64,000 nucleotides of DNA from Bacillus sp. BHET2 (GCF_005938125.1 NZ_VCQN01000005.1:1-64000); one strand, 5' to 3'; shown: positions 23,076 through 33,483, counted from the first letter of the stretch. Notes: generated by a model from the letters alone, not told the origin. Numbers and translations are program-made.

Positions 23076-24005
23076 ATGAGTGCAAAAGATACCAAAGCTA
23101 AGGTAGATGAAACTATTGATAAAGCTACAGAGAAATTAATAGATAATGAAATGTGGATTTCCCTTGGTTCAGGGGCGATAAAAATTGTGGCGATTATGGT
23201 CATTACCTATATTGCTTTAAGGCTGGGAAGGTCCGCGATTCGTAATGTATTCAAAGTTCGATCCCGTTCACCTTTAAAGTTTACGGAGCGCAGGGAAACC
23301 ACATTATCCAAACTATTAGAGAATGTCTTGACATATGTGATCTATTTCATCAGTTTAATGACGATTTTGTCGACTCTTGATATTGATGTGAAGGGACTCA
23401 TCGCAGGTGCAGGAATTGTTGGTCTTGCCGTCGGGTTTGGGGCTCAGAATCTGGTTCGGGATATTATCACCGGTTTCTTCATTATTTTTGAGGATCAATT
23501 TTCAGTAGGTGACTATGTTCGAATCGGTTCAGCTGAAGGAACGGTTGAAGAAATTGGTCTACGCACTACAAAGATTAAAAGTTGGACCGGAGAACTGCAT
23601 ATCTTCCCGAATGGTAATATTACCGAGGTAACCAATTACTCAGTACACAATAGTATTGCTGTCGTTGATGTCAGCATTGCATACGAAGAGAATATAGAAG
23701 AAGCAGAGAAAGTGATGCAGGAGCTGCTCCTTGCACTGCCACAGAAATACGAGGATCTCGTGAATCCACCTGAGCTGTTGGGAGTTCAAACGCTTGGAGC
23801 TTCAGATGTGGTTGTCCGGATCATAGCTGAAACGGTTCCGATGAGACATTGGTATATCGCACGGATGCTACGTAAAGAGGTTAAACTATGCTTGGATGAA
23901 CATGGTATTGAGATTCCATTCCCTCGTATGGTGATGTATTCACGTAAGGATGAAGACGAAATCCACCACCGTGAGGAAAAGCAAAGAAGACTTGATAGCG
24001 AATGA
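23076..24005 (+). CDS. MscS family mechanosensitive channel
   Basis: 309 residues. A hydrophilic amphipathic start (1-25) is followed by two or three membrane spans. The pore helix and upper beta domain of MscS are clear in GLAVGFGAQNLVRDIITGFF and the segment DQFSVGDYVRI...GTVEEIGLRTTKIK. A cytoplasmic alpha/beta domain follows. Such channels release solutes on hypo-osmotic shock. It starts at ATG after AAGTGGAGG and lies 12 bases before yyzM, forming a two-gene unit also common near yyaC in other Bacillus genomes. Confidence 0.93.
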   Translation: MSAKDTKAKVDETIDKATEKLIDNEMWISLGSGAIKIVAIMVITYIALRLGRSAIRNVFKVRSRSPLKFTERRETTLSKLLENVLTYVIYFISLMTILSTLDIDVKGLIAGAGIVGLAVGFGAQNLVRDIITGFFIIFEDQFSVGDYVRIGSAEGTVEEIGLRTTKIKSWTGELHIFPNGNITEVTNYSVHNSIAVVDVSIAYEENIEEAEKVMQELLLALPQKYEDLVNPPELLGVQTLGASDVVVRIIAETVPMRHWYIARMLRKEVKLCLDEHGIEIPFPRMVMYSRKDEDEIHHREEKQRRLDSE

Positions 24006-24017
24006 GGAGGAAAAGAT

Positions 24018-24215
24018 TTGGAACCAAAGACATTCACTCTTAACGACATAGTAGAAATGAAAAAGCCTCATCCATGTGGTACAAATCGGTGGAAAGTAAT
24101 CCGCATGGGAATGGACATTCGCATTAAGTGTGTAGGGTGCGGTCACAGTGTCATGATCCCAAGAAAAGACTTTGCGAAAAAAATGAAAAAAGTCATTAGC
24201 AGTGGTGAAGAATAA
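24018..24215 (+). CDS. yyzM: DUF951 protein YyzM
   Basis: 65 residues, family DUF951: LNDIVEMKKPHPCG, then IKCVGCGHSVMIPR. Cys33-region and the CVGC pair suggest a small zinc or nucleic-acid-binding fold. It starts with TTG eight bases after GAGGAGG. It sits directly behind the MscS gene and before a terminator. The function is not known. Confidence 0.88.
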   Translation: MEPKTFTLNDIVEMKKPHPCGTNRWKVIRMGMDIRIKCVGCGHSVMIPRKDFAKKMKKVISSGEE

Positions 24216-24281
24216 TAAGTACTCTTTTTTTACCCATAATTCTTTCGACCTAATCCAGCTTATGTTCATTTTATCGGAATA

Positions 24282-24326
24282 AAGAGCATCCAGTCGTTTT
24301 CATTCGAGTGGATGTTCTTTTTTTTC
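24282..24326 (+). terminator. yyzM terminator
   Basis: AAGAGCATCCA pairs with TGGATGTTCTT across a GTCGTTTTCATTCGAG-type loop and is followed by a T-run. Confidence 0.8.
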
Positions 24327-24488
24327 ATTATAGAGCTTGCATATACTCTTATCCTTGAAGGAAGACAGAAGCTTCACTTGTCTTTTCTATCTATTATCTC
24401 TATAATTGTGAAAGGTTCGACCGTTTACTTATTTTTCGATCTTATAGAATTTTTTAATAGATAAGAATATAGATGAGGAGTGACCAAA

Positions 24489-25589
24489 ATGGCTTTAACA
24501 GCTGGTATTGTTGGATTACCTAACGTAGGAAAATCCACTCTATTTAACGCAATTACAAAAGCAGGTGCAGAATCTGCTAACTATCCTTTCTGTACAATCG
24601 ATCCGAACGTAGGAATCGTAGAGGTTCCTGACCACCGGTTAGATAAATTAACAGAGCTTGTAGAACCGAAGAAGACAGTTCCAACGGCATTTGAATTCAC
24701 AGACATTGCAGGAATTGTAAAAGGGGCGAGTAAAGGAGAAGGATTAGGAAATAAATTCTTATCTCACATTCGTCAAGTGGATGCAATCTGTCAGGTGGTA
24801 CGTTGTTTCGCAGACGATAATATCACACATGTTTCTGGTAAAGTTGATCCGATTGCAGATATTGAAGTCATCAACCTGGAATTGATCTTAGCCGACCTTG
24901 AGACAGTGGATAAGCGTCTTGCAAGAGTTCAGAAAATGGCTAAGCAAAAAGACAAAGAAGCAGTAATGGAGCACGATATCCTTGTGAAAATCAAGGAAGC
25001 ATTAGAAGCAGAACAGCCAGCCCGTACAGTTGAGTTCGCAGATGAGCAAATGAAGCTTGTGAAACAACTTCACCTTCTGACTTCCAAGCCGGTATTATAT
25101 GTGGCTAACGTTAGTGAAGATGAAATTGCGGATCCTTCTGACAACGAATATGTTCAGAAAGTACGGGAATTTGCAAAAGGCGATAATGCTGAAGTCATTG
25201 TTGTCTGTGCCAAGATCGAATCGGAAATCGCTGAGCTTGATGATGAAGAAAAAGCGATGTTCCTTCAAGAACTTGGAATTGAAGAGTCCGGTTTGGATCA
25301 GCTGATTCGTGCAACGTATTCTCTATTAGGACTTGCCACTTATTTCACAGCGGGTGTTCAAGAGGTTCGTGCCTGGACGTTCCGTGAAGGCATGAAAGCT
25401 CCTCAATGTGCCGGTGTCATCCATACTGACTTCGAAAGAGGATTTATCCGTGCCGAAACGGTTTCCTATGAAGATCTGGTAGCTGCCGAAACAATGGGTG
25501 CTGCACGTGAAGCAGGTAAAGTTCGTTTAGAAGGTAAAGAATATCTAGTTAAAGACGGAGATGTCATTCACTTCCGCTTTAATGTATAA
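24489..25589 (+). CDS. ychF: Redox-regulated ATPase YchF (YyaF)
   Basis: 366 residues, the family length. The OBG-type G domain shows GLPNVGKSTLFNAI, DIAGIVKGASKGEG and, in the G4 position, a non-guanine motif typical of YchF, which prefers ATP. A coiled insertion is followed by a C-terminal TGS domain ending KDGDVIHFRFNV. It associates with ribosomes and stress responses. GTG at 24480 is in frame but lies within the Shine-Dalgarno region, so the ATG at 24489 is chosen. It has its own terminator before rpsF. Confidence 0.96.
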   Translation: MALTAGIVGLPNVGKSTLFNAITKAGAESANYPFCTIDPNVGIVEVPDHRLDKLTELVEPKKTVPTAFEFTDIAGIVKGASKGEGLGNKFLSHIRQVDAICQVVRCFADDNITHVSGKVDPIADIEVINLELILADLETVDKRLARVQKMAKQKDKEAVMEHDILVKIKEALEAEQPARTVEFADEQMKLVKQLHLLTSKPVLYVANVSEDEIADPSDNEYVQKVREFAKGDNAEVIVVCAKIESEIAELDDEEKAMFLQELGIEESGLDQLIRATYSLLGLATYFTAGVQEVRAWTFREGMKAPQCAGVIHTDFERGFIRAETVSYEDLVAAETMGAAREAGKVRLEGKEYLVKDGDVIHFRFNV

Positions 25590-25597
25590 GTTTTGAG

Positions 25598-25632
25598 AAA
25601 AAGACTAGAGTTTCGATTCTAGTCTTTTTTTT
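25598..25632 (+). terminator. ychF terminator
   Basis: AAAAAGACTAGA pairs with TCTAGTCTTTTT, followed by further T residues. Confidence 0.9.
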
Positions 25633-25640
25633 ACGTCATA

Positions 25641-25669
25641 TTGCAATAATAGATATCTTATGCTATAAT
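25641..25669 (+). promoter_or_regulatory. rpsF-ssb-rpsR promoter
   Basis: TTGCAA (25641-25646) and TATAAT (25664-25669) with a 17-base spacer and an extended TGC upstream of the -10. Confidence 0.8.
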
Positions 25670-25696
25670 TTTATTTCGTGAGTAATGAACGCATTG

Positions 25697-25747
25697 CTCC
25701 TTGTCCTTTCGTAAAGAAAGGACCGCACAGACCACGAGGAGGTGACA
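25697..25747 (+). promoter_or_regulatory. S6:S18 leader motif (autoregulatory RNA)
   Basis: The rpsF leader folds as a hairpin GTCCTTT/AAAGGAC (about 25703-25722), followed by CCGCAC and the stretch GACCACGAGGAGG. CTCCT at 25697-25701 can pair with AGGAG at 25737-25741, burying the Shine-Dalgarno sequence. This matches the widespread leader recognised by the S6:S18 protein complex, whose key feature is a CCG next to the helix. The proteins would then repress their own operon. Confidence 0.7.
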
Positions 25748-25752
25748 TTAAG

Positions 25753-26040
25753 ATGAGAAAGTATGAACTTATGTACATTGTCCGCCCAAACATTGACGAC
25801 GAGTCAAAGAAAGCAGTAGTTGAGCGTTTCGATAACGTTTTAACAACTAACGGCGCGGAAATCATCGAGTCAAAAGATTGGGGTAAACGTCGTTTAGCGT
25901 ATGAAATCAACGATTTTCGTGATGGTTTCTATCAACTAGTTAAGATGAGCGCTACTTCTGATGCAGTTAACGAATTCGATCGTTTAGCTAAAATCAGCGA
26001 TGATATTATCCGTCATATCGTTGTTAAAGAAGAAGAATAA
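25753..26040 (+). CDS. rpsF: 30S ribosomal protein S6
   Basis: 95 residues, as in B. subtilis, beginning [18 protein letters not shown]6 pairs with S18 on the platform of the small subunit. The frame is open 75 bases further upstream, but that stretch is the untranslated leader; the ATG at 25753 sits eight bases after a full AGGAGG. First gene of rpsF-ssb-rpsR. Confidence 0.98.
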   Translation: MRKYELMYIVRPNIDDESKKAVVERFDNVLTTNGAEIIESKDWGKRRLAYEINDFRDGFYQLVKMSATSDAVNEFDRLAKISDDIIRHIVVKEEE

Positions 26041-26075
26041 TCCGTACGGTTTTAAAGATATACACTTCTATCATC

Positions 26076-26091
26076 TGTTTCACGTGAAACA
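26076..26091. other. parS site between rpsF and ssb
   Basis: TGTTTCACGTGAAACA, a perfect 16-base palindromic binding site for Spo0J/ParB, within the 79-base gap between rpsF and ssb, about 15 kb from oriC. Confidence 0.95.
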
Positions 26092-26119
26092 GTAATCTAG
26101 AAGGAAGGGGTTGATTCTG

Positions 26120-26635
26120 ATGATGAACCGAGTTGTATTAGTAGGGCGTTTAACCAAAGACCCTGAATTAAAATATACTCCAAGTGGAGTAGCTGTTGCT
26201 TCGTTTACACTGGCTGTCAATCGTAGTTTTACGAATCAATCAGGAGAACGGGAAGCAGATTTTATTAATTGTGTTGTATGGCGTCGCCCTGCAGAGAATG
26301 TAGCAAACTTTCTTAAAAAAGGCAGCTTAGCTGGCGTTGACGGTCGTATTCAAACACGTAATTTCGAAGGACAGGATGGACGTCGAGTGTTTATGACGGA
26401 AGTTGTAGCAGAAAGCGTTCAGTTCTTAGAACCGCGTAGTGCGAATCAAGGCGATCGTGGAGGAAGTCCGGGCTATTCGGGTGGAGGTCAACGCGACCAG
26501 AACACTCCTTATAGTCAGAATCAGAATCAACAACGCAATAACAATAATAACAATAACTATACACGTGTAGATGAGGATCCATTCGCAAATGACGGTCAGC
26601 CGATCGACATTTCAGATGATGATCTGCCATTCTAA
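26120..26635 (+). CDS. ssb: Single-stranded DNA-binding protein SsbA
   Basis: 171 residues. The OB fold (1-105) opens [17 protein letters not shown] and contains [19 protein letters not shown] Gly/Gln/Asn-rich disordered linker includes a run of Asn residues. The acidic tip DISDDDLPF binds partner proteins. TTG at 26111 is in frame, but ATG at 26120 after GGAAGGGG matches the family start. Co-transcription with two ribosomal protein genes is standard in Bacillus. Confidence 0.97.
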   Translation: MMNRVVLVGRLTKDPELKYTPSGVAVASFTLAVNRSFTNQSGEREADFINCVVWRRPAENVANFLKKGSLAGVDGRIQTRNFEGQDGRRVFMTEVVAESVQFLEPRSANQGDRGGSPGYSGGGQRDQNTPYSQNQNQQRNNNNNNNYTRVDEDPFANDGQPIDISDDDLPF

Positions 26636-26677
26636 ACGAACAATAATGAATCCAAACAAGATAGGAGGCGAAAACAA

Positions 26678-26914
26678 ATGGCAGGAGGACGTAGAGGTGG
26701 ACGTAGACGTCGTAAGGTGTGCTACTTCACAGCAAACGGAATTACACATATCGATTTCAAAGATGTTGAACTTCTTAAGAAATTCGTATCTGAACGTGGA
26801 AAGATTCTTCCACGTCGTGTGACTGGAACTAACGCTAAGTACCAACGTAAGTTGACTCGTGCGATCAAACGATCTCGTACAATGGCATTACTTCCATACG
26901 TTACTGGTGAATAA
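26678..26914 (+). CDS. rpsR: 30S ribosomal protein S18
   Basis: 78 residues, beginning [17 protein letters not shown] and ending [11 protein letters not shown]18 binds the platform with S6. The start follows AGGAGGCGAAAACA. It is the last gene of the operon and is followed by a strong terminator. Confidence 0.98.
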   Translation: MAGGRRGGRRRRKVCYFTANGITHIDFKDVELLKKFVSERGKILPRRVTGTNAKYQRKLTRAIKRSRTMALLPYVTGE

Positions 26915-26928
26915 TCGTATCAATCATG

Positions 26929-26962
26929 AAAGCAGCAGAGACTTTGTCTCTGCTGCTTTTTA
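26929..26962 (+). terminator. rpsR terminator
   Basis: AAAGCAGCAGAGAC pairs perfectly with its complement GTCTCTGCTGCTTT across a TTT-type loop, followed by T residues. Confidence 0.92.
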
Positions 26963-27081
26963 TAATGTCTTAATCCCCTATTAAATTCATTGGAATTTTC
27001 TATCTAGTATAAAGAAATGTAGAAAAATGTCGATGAATAAGTATATACATAGATGTATTTGTAGTAAAAGGGGGAATTCTG

Positions 27082-29148
27082 GTGAAAAAAGTTAGAATGA
27101 AAGACAAGGGAGAGAAAAAGAGCGGTTTTATTTTATCATCGATCAGAATGAAGTTGATCGTCATTATCTCCGTATTATTTATGGTTTCATTTGCTGTCAT
27201 TATCTCCATAACGAGCTGGCAGACGAGAATGAAAACTGAGAACACAGTCATTAGTCAAACTCAAGGGATTGTAGGAGAATTAAATAATTCGGTTCAACTT
27301 TTCCTTGGCCAATATGAGAAGAGTATTAGCCAATATTCAGTTTCAAACTCGTTAAAGGATTTTGCTAAAGCTCAGTTACAACCCGAAGGCGATACCGGGG
27401 TAGATAATACGGCATTATATGCGAGTATTCAATCAGATTTTGATAATTATTTGAGCCTTTATGAAGAAGCAACTTCAATCTACTTAGCAACTCCGAATAA
27501 GAAGTTGAAAATTGTTCCTTCTGTTACGTTGCCAAGCGATTTTGATCCGACAGGCAGGGATTGGTATAAAAGTGCAGAGGAAGCAAAATCAGGTGTAGTG
27601 TGGAGTGAGCCATACATCGATACGGCAACGGAAGAATATATCATTACAGCTTCCAGAGCCATCGTTTCAGATAATAAAGTAGTCGGGGTTCTTGGCGTCG
27701 ATATTAATCTGACGCAGCTTACGGAACGGATTTCAGAAGTGGAAATCGGGTATAGCGGCTATCCTTTCTTAATAGGAGTAGATGGTACAGCCATTGTCCA
27801 TCCAACTAAGCGAGGAGAAGATCTATCAACCCTTCCTTTCATCAGCAAGATGTTGGCTTCTGAGAAACAATCCGATACGATCCGATACGATCTTGACGGC
27901 GATGAAAAGTTATTGGTATATGACACTGTGCCGAAGACGAATTGGAAAGTGGGATCTGCCTATAATATGAAGGATCTCATTCAGTCATCAAAAGACATTG
28001 AACACTTACTTTTAATCACAGCTCTTATTACACTGGTCATCATGCTCGTATTGGTTGTCATTGTGGCCAATATGATGACAAAACCAATTAAAGAGCTCCA
28101 AAAAACGGTAACCAATGTTTCTTCAGGTGACTTATCGATTCAATCATCGATTACCACAAAAGATGAAACAGGGATGCTTGCCTCGGATTTGAACAAGATG
28201 ATAAAGAATATGAAAGAAACGATAAAAGTTGTACAGGGTTCGATTTACAATGTTCGTGAATCTGCCGAAGGATTAAGTGCGGTTTCTGAGGAAACGAATG
28301 CTTCAAGTGAAGAAATGGCAAGGGCCGTGTCTGAAATTGCGTCAGGAGCTTCACAGTCAGCAGCTGATTCTGACCGTGCCCATCATCAAACCGAGCAGTT
28401 AGGAACAAGAATTGATGGTGTGTATGAAAAATCAAAAGAAATGTCGGAGCTTGCCGGAAAAGCAGATACCATGAACCAATCTGGTTTAAATCAGGTGAAA
28501 GAATTAGAGCATGCCTACCATTCTTCCAGTGAATACATCTCATCTATGGAAAAAGTCATCTTCAGCTTGGAAGCGAAAGTGAAGACGATCGAATCTGTTA
28601 TGGGTACGATTACGGAAATTTCGTCTCAAACGAACCTACTTGCACTCAATGCAAGCATTGAAGCAGCTAGAGCGGGAGAGCATGGTAAAGGTTTCGCTGT
28701 CGTTGCGGAGGAGGTACGAAAACTAGCAGATCAATCCGTAAAGGCAACAGAAGAAGTAAAACGTACAATAGTGGAAATTCAACAAGGTTCTCATCAAGCT
28801 GTTGACGAAATGGTGAAGACGAAAGAAACATTCGAGGTCCAAAATGATGTCATCCAAAAGACAAATCATGTATTCGATCAAACCTCACACTTAATGAAAT
28901 CCATGCAACGTGAGATTGAGAATATGTATAAAGAAGTTGGCCAAATCAATCTTGAAAAGGATGAAGTGGTTAATGTCATCCAACTGATGGCTGCAACTGC
29001 TGAACAAACAGCCGCTTCCTGCGAGGAAATGAGTGCCTCAACAGAGGAACAAGTAAGAGCTGTCCAATCGGTTACAGAGGCAGCTGAACGCTTAACCGAC
29101 TTAAGCCAAGAACTTCAATCATCTATTGAACGTTTCAATATTTCTTAA
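27082..29148 (+). CDS. Methyl-accepting chemotaxis protein with dCache domain
   Basis: 688 residues. A basic cytoplasmic start is followed by a membrane span (about 23-45) and a large extracellular dCache-type sensor (about 50-300) with [11 protein letters not shown] and [10 protein letters not shown] second span (about 310-332), a HAMP domain with MTKPIKELQ, and the cytoplasmic signalling hairpin follow. The hairpin tip [20 protein letters not shown] contacts CheA and CheW. The ligand is unknown. It starts with GTG after AAGGGGGAA. It is a stand-alone gene between ribosomal and membrane genes. Confidence 0.95.
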   Translation: MKKVRMKDKGEKKSGFILSSIRMKLIVIISVLFMVSFAVIISITSWQTRMKTENTVISQTQGIVGELNNSVQLFLGQYEKSISQYSVSNSLKDFAKAQLQPEGDTGVDNTALYASIQSDFDNYLSLYEEATSIYLATPNKKLKIVPSVTLPSDFDPTGRDWYKSAEEAKSGVVWSEPYIDTATEEYIITASRAIVSDNKVVGVLGVDINLTQLTERISEVEIGYSGYPFLIGVDGTAIVHPTKRGEDLSTLPFISKMLASEKQSDTIRYDLDGDEKLLVYDTVPKTNWKVGSAYNMKDLIQSSKDIEHLLLITALITLVIMLVLVVIVANMMTKPIKELQKTVTNVSSGDLSIQSSITTKDETGMLASDLNKMIKNMKETIKVVQGSIYNVRESAEGLSAVSEETNASSEEMARAVSEIASGASQSAADSDRAHHQTEQLGTRIDGVYEKSKEMSELAGKADTMNQSGLNQVKELEHAYHSSSEYISSMEKVIFSLEAKVKTIESVMGTITEISSQTNLLALNASIEAARAGEHGKGFAVVAEEVRKLADQSVKATEEVKRTIVEIQQGSHQAVDEMVKTKETFEVQNDVIQKTNHVFDQTSHLMKSMQREIENMYKEVGQINLEKDEVVNVIQLMAATAEQTAASCEEMSASTEEQVRAVQSVTEAAERLTDLSQELQSSIERFNIS

Positions 29149-29322
29149 TACTCTTTTAGAAGGTGGTCCCGACACATGGCCATTCTTTCTCTATGAGGTA
29201 TACTCCGTTTTACAGTGAGTGCATACTAAGTAGATAAAGAAGTGGTGGTGAAGGGGCCTCCTTTTTTGTTATTTGAAATCGATTCGTGTGGATTGTAAAC
29301 AATAATGATTATTGGTATTCAT

Positions 29323-29505
29323 AATTTGGCGCAATAAATGCCTATAGTGGCCCAATTAAGTTCGAATGTGGCCCAATAAAAGATGAAAGTGGCCCTATTA
29401 AGTCCAAATGTGGCCCAATAGACTTGGAGAGTTCGGTAATAGAGGGTGAAAGTTACGCAACGAAACAAAAAAGTTCCGCAATAAAACCCTAAAATGACGC
29501 AAAAG
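29323..29505. repeat. Nine-unit array with a strict 21-bp period
   Basis: A degenerate unit of the form AATGTGGCCCAATAAAAG recurs in register: the T of TGGC or its degenerate equivalents (TTCG, TTAC, TTCC, TGAC) falls at 29327 and every 21 bases thereafter to 29495 with no insertion or deletion. Early units share GTGGCCCAATA; later ones drift to GTTACGCAA and GTTCCGCAA. On the minus strand the frame stays open and would read a seven-residue repeat of the type YWATFEL, but no ribosome-binding site supports a gene. Confidence 0.85.
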
Positions 29506-29509
29506 CGGC

Positions 29510-29819
29510 TTTTCCAGCAAGTTCGCCGTATACTTGTCGCCTCTGACCAATCCGCCTCCGCTTTTGGTGTCATCCAGCTCCGGCGGCTAGAGGCTCGAGG
29601 TCATAAGCTAAACCTACCAAAAAGGCAGAGAACGCCTTTCCGGTAGGTTCATCTTATGCTTGTCGCCTCTGACCAATCCGCCTACGCTTTTAGTGTCATC
29701 CAGCTCCGGCGGCTAGAGGCTCGAGGTCATAAGCTAAACCTACCAAAAAGGCAGAGAACGCCTTTCCGGTAGGTTCATCTTATGCTTGTCGCCTCTACCC
29801 AAGCCGCCTCCGCTTTAGT
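29510..29819. repeat. 126-bp structured repeats, locus 1 (two full units and a fragment)
   Basis: Units beginning TGTCATCCAGCTCCGGCGG start at 29568 and 29694, 126 bases apart, and are preceded by a degraded half unit. Each contains a nested hairpin (29589-29670 and 29715-29796): AGAGGC/GCCTCT, then CATAAG/CTTATG, then AACCTACC/GGTAGGTT, then AAAGGC/GCCTTT. The same unit recurs three times at 51569-51959. The stretch 29149-29322 between the chemoreceptor and the arrays shows only a weak hairpin near 29250. Confidence 0.9.
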
Positions 29820-29907
29820 TTGTGAGTCGTTAAGATGAAATCTATCTTTAAAATTGATATGATAGTGCTATTGCAAGTTTTTGAATTTATCGTAAGGAGC
29901 GTTTTAA

Positions 29908-30831
29908 TTGAAAAATCCCCGTGTGTTAACGGAAGGTGCGCTGATGCTCGCCATTTTTACTGTTTTAATGTTGTTGAGTTTATATGTTCCGCTTATTGGA
30001 TCGCTGGCATTTTTCGTATTGCCCCTTCCTTTTATCCTTTTTAGTTCTAAGTATTCGTTACCGAATTCTTTATACGTAGTCATCGGGTCTTTGGGGTTGT
30101 CATTTCTTTTTGGAGGGCTGATTGCGCTCCCTGTTGCCTTTATGGTCGCTACGACCGGTGTGGTCATTGGCTGGTGTGTGAAGGCGAAGGTAGATAAGAT
30201 GAGACTCTTTATGGCATCGAGTCTGACGCTTGTCATCAATATTGTGATTGGTTATGTTTTTTCAATTTTGTTCTTCGGTGTTAATATAATAGAAGATAGC
30301 TTGGCGGAATCAAAGGCCACGTATTATTCTTTATTTGAGAAGATCGGGCAGGAGCCGGACAAGAAGCTGGTCGACAGTTTAGAAAGTTCCATTGATCTCA
30401 TCCATACGCTGTTGCCAACGATGTTTGTAGGGATTGCTGTTACGCTCGCTCTCGCCTTTATCTTAATCAACTTCCCTATCCTGAAGCGATTGGGAAGAGA
30501 GGTACCGGTCTTCAGGCCATTTAGAGAATGGAAGCTTCCAAAGAGCATTCTTTGGTACTATTTAATTACCTTGGTGCTGTCGATGATCTTGCAACCGGAA
30601 AAAGGGACATTCATGTATACAGCTCTTCTTAATGTCCTGTATGTATTGCAAACATTAATGGCGGTTCAAGGCTTGTCTTTCCTCTATTTCTTTGCTCATC
30701 AAAAAGGATGGTCCAAAGGAATTTTGGTATTAATTACAATCATTTCGATTCCTCTTCTTTATCTCGTGCGAATTTTAGGTATAATTGACTTAGGATTTGA
30801 TCTAAGACAACGCCTACAACGCAAGTCATAG
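29908..30831 (+). CDS. yybS: YybS family membrane protein (DUF2232)
   Basis: 307 residues with about eight membrane spans, beginning MKNPRVLTEGALMLAIFTVL and carrying the conserved FREWKLPKS segment before the last helices. The fold is that of DUF2232/YybS, distantly like the substrate-binding S components of ECF transporters; no ligand is known. It starts with TTG after AAGGAGC. It precedes gdpP by 26 bases, and the yybS-gdpP-rplI order is conserved in Bacillus, suggesting one operon. Confidence 0.9.
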   Translation: MKNPRVLTEGALMLAIFTVLMLLSLYVPLIGSLAFFVLPLPFILFSSKYSLPNSLYVVIGSLGLSFLFGGLIALPVAFMVATTGVVIGWCVKAKVDKMRLFMASSLTLVINIVIGYVFSILFFGVNIIEDSLAESKATYYSLFEKIGQEPDKKLVDSLESSIDLIHTLLPTMFVGIAVTLALAFILINFPILKRLGREVPVFRPFREWKLPKSILWYYLITLVLSMILQPEKGTFMYTALLNVLYVLQTLMAVQGLSFLYFFAHQKGWSKGILVLITIISIPLLYLVRILGIIDLGFDLRQRLQRKS

Positions 30832-30857
30832 AAATTTAAGATCCAGGAGCTGAAATC

Positions 30858-32831
30858 ATGCCATCTTATTTTAATAAGCGAATGATCCGCTACCCATTGT
30901 ACGGTCTTGCTATATTAACAGCTCTATTGTTAGTATCGGTTTCCTTTTACCAATGGATCATTTCGTTAATAGGGTTGATTGTCTTTGGAATCGTGTACTT
31001 TATCGCTTTCTATTTTGAGAGAAGGTCACACGAAGAAACAGAGGAATATATCTCCACCTTATCCTATCGTGTCAAACGTGTAGGAGAAGAAGCGTTAATG
31101 GAGATGCCCATTGGGATCATGCTGATCAATGATGAATATTACATAGAATGGACGAATCCTTTTCTAGCCTCTTGTTTCAATGAAGACACAGTCGTTGGAA
31201 GATCACTTTACGATGTGGCAGAATCTCTCGTTCCATTAATCAAGCAGGAAGTCGATTCGGAAATTGTGACGATTAATGAGAGAAAATATCATGTCGTATT
31301 GAAGCTCAAAGAAAAACTACTCTATTTCTTTGATGTCACCGAACAAAAAGAAATAGAAAAGCAATATCATGATGAACGCACGAATATTGGAATCATTTTT
31401 CTAGATAACTATGATGAATTGACGCAAGGAATGGATGACCAAACAAGAAGCAGTCTGAATAGCCTCGTGACGTCGATTCTGAATAAGTGGGCAAAAGAGT
31501 ACGGAGTGTTCTTGAAGCGGGTATCTTCTGAGAGGTTCATTGCTGTCATCAATGAGAAAATCCTTCAAGTATTAGAGAAGGAAAAGTTCGGTATTCTGGA
31601 TGATGTCCGGGATACGACTTCAAAGCAGAATGTTCCCCTCACCTTGAGTATCGGTGTTGGAACAGGTGTTTCTTCCCTTCCTGAATTAGGGACCCTGGCT
31701 CAATCAAGCTTAGATCTTGCCTTAGGTCGAGGCGGCGATCAGGTGGCTATTAAACAAACCAATGGTAAGGTTAAATTCTATGGTGGAAAAACCAATCCAA
31801 TGGAAAAGCGTACACGAGTGCGAGCCAGAGTGATTTCCCATGCCTTAAAGGAAATCATGATTGAAAGTGATAAGGTCATCATTATGGGACACAAACATCC
31901 CGATATGGATGCCATCGGGGCTGCAATCGGTATTCGGAAAGTGGCTCAAATGAATCAGCGTGAAGGATACGTAGTCTTAAACTTTAATGAAATCGATAAT
32001 GGTGTGAAACGGTTATTGAAAGAAATTAAGGTGAATTCAGACCTTGATTCCCGCTTTATCACGCCTGAAGAAGCACTTGAGATGGCGACAGAAGATACGC
32101 TTCTTGTCGTAGTGGATACTCATAAGCCTTCCATGGTCATTGAAGAAAAGCTTTTAAACAAAATGGACAAGGTTGTCGTCATCGACCATCATCGTCGAGG
32201 CGAAGACTTTATTAAAAACCCATTGCTTGTCTATATGGAACCATATGCATCATCCACAGCCGAGCTTGTGACGGAGCTATTGGAATATCAACCGAAGCAT
32301 GAGAAAATCACTATGCTTGAAGCCACTTCATTACTTGCGGGAATCATTGTCGATACGAAGAGCTTTACGCTACGTACAGGTTCGAGAACCTTCGACGCGG
32401 CCTCCTATTTAAGAGCACAAGGGGCTGATACAGTGTTAGTCCAAAAGTTTCTGAAAGAGGATGTTGAAACATATATTAAGCGTTCCAGGTTAATCGAATC
32501 GGTTAAATTCTTCCGTGAAGGAGTAGCGATTGCGAAAGCGGATGAGGACGTCATTTATGATCCTGTCCTCATCGCGCAGGCAGCAGACACGTTATTGACA
32601 ATGGATGAGGTCATTGCCTCCTTCGTCATTTCAAAACGTGATCAGGACACGGTCGGAATCAGTGCACGTTCCTTAGGTGATGTAAACGTACAAATCATTA
32701 TGGAAAATTTAAACGGTGGAGGTCATTTAACAAACGCTGCTACTCAAATCAAGCAGGTATCTGTTTTGGAAGCGGAAGAACAGCTGAAAGAAGCGTTAAA
32801 TGATTATTTTGAAGGGAGAAAAGAGATATGA
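30858..32831 (+). CDS. gdpP: Cyclic-di-AMP phosphodiesterase GdpP
   Basis: 657 residues. Two membrane spans (about 12-52), a PAS-like domain that can bind haem (about 75-155), and a degenerate GGDEF domain (about 165-305) without the catalytic motif come first. The DHH-DHHA1 phosphodiesterase follows: [29 protein letters not shown] and [11 protein letters not shown]. It hydrolyses c-di-AMP to pApA and so tunes potassium uptake and cell-wall stress responses. All metal ligands are present. It overlaps rplI by four bases. Confidence 0.96.
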   Translation: MPSYFNKRMIRYPLYGLAILTALLLVSVSFYQWIISLIGLIVFGIVYFIAFYFERRSHEETEEYISTLSYRVKRVGEEALMEMPIGIMLINDEYYIEWTNPFLASCFNEDTVVGRSLYDVAESLVPLIKQEVDSEIVTINERKYHVVLKLKEKLLYFFDVTEQKEIEKQYHDERTNIGIIFLDNYDELTQGMDDQTRSSLNSLVTSILNKWAKEYGVFLKRVSSERFIAVINEKILQVLEKEKFGILDDVRDTTSKQNVPLTLSIGVGTGVSSLPELGTLAQSSLDLALGRGGDQVAIKQTNGKVKFYGGKTNPMEKRTRVRARVISHALKEIMIESDKVIIMGHKHPDMDAIGAAIGIRKVAQMNQREGYVVLNFNEIDNGVKRLLKEIKVNSDLDSRFITPEEALEMATEDTLLVVVDTHKPSMVIEEKLLNKMDKVVVIDHHRRGEDFIKNPLLVYMEPYASSTAELVTELLEYQPKHEKITMLEATSLLAGIIVDTKSFTLRTGSRTFDAASYLRAQGADTVLVQKFLKEDVETYIKRSRLIESVKFFREGVAIAKADEDVIYDPVLIAQAADTLLTMDEVIASFVISKRDQDTVGISARSLGDVNVQIIMENLNGGGHLTNAATQIKQVSVLEAEEQLKEALNDYFEGRKEI

Positions 32832-33274
32832 AAGTTATTTTCTTAAAAGATGTTAAAGGTAAAGGAAAAAAAGGCGAAGTGAAAAACGTAGCAGACGGCT
32901 ATGCACATAACTTTTTATTGAAAAAGGGCTTAGCGGTTGAAGCAACAAATGCAAACATGGGTCAACTTGAGGGACAACAGAAGAAAGAACAGCAAGTCGC
33001 TCAAGAAGAATTAGAAGAAGCGAAAAGCTTAAAAGCGACGTTAGAAGACATCACGGTTGAAATGAAAGCCAAGTCTGGTGAAGGCGGTCGTTTATTCGGA
33101 TCCATCACAAGCAAGCAAATCGCCGATTCCCTAAAAAAAGAGCATGAAATAAAAATCGATAAACGTAAAATTGAAATGAACGATGCGATACGTGCCCTAG
33201 GTTATACGAATGTTCCTGTGAAGCTGCATACGGATGTATCTGCGACATTAAAGGTACATGTTACAGAAGAGTAA
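32828..33274 (+). CDS. rplI: 50S ribosomal protein L9
   Basis: 148 residues, two-domain L9: the N-terminal RNA-binding fold [19 protein letters not shown] with [11 protein letters not shown], a long connecting helix, and a C-terminal domain with [12 protein letters not shown]. The ATGA overlap with gdpP indicates translational coupling. It is followed by a strong terminator. Confidence 0.98.
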   Translation: MKVIFLKDVKGKGKKGEVKNVADGYAHNFLLKKGLAVEATNANMGQLEGQQKKEQQVAQEELEEAKSLKATLEDITVEMKAKSGEGGRLFGSITSKQIADSLKKEHEIKIDKRKIEMNDAIRALGYTNVPVKLHTDVSATLKVHVTEE

Positions 33275-33354
33275 GATTCTCTTCAGGGTGAATATACGAA
33301 ATTTGGTAAATTCATTTCGAGAAAAACATGTTAAAATGAATATAGCTTGATAGT

Positions 33355-33390
33355 AAATGTGATCAGGATTCTATCCTGATCACATTTTTT
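33355..33390 (+). terminator. rplI terminator
   Basis: AAATGTGATCAGGA pairs with TCCTGATCACATTT, followed by T residues. Confidence 0.92.
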
Positions 33391-33483
33391 CGGATAGGAT
33401 TACATTCTTTAGTATAGATAGATCAAGATAGTCACGATCCGTTGGGAAACCCTTACCGGATTGTATTGGAGGTTTGAGCATAG

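Noticed and set aside
29319-29573. Minus-strand 84-residue frame with WATF repeats
   Set aside because: Same reason: open only because the 21-bp period carries no stop; it also runs into the unrelated 126-bp repeat.
29510-29819. CRISPR array
   Set aside because: The units are 126 bp with no unique spacers and no cas genes; they are palindromic intergenic repeats.
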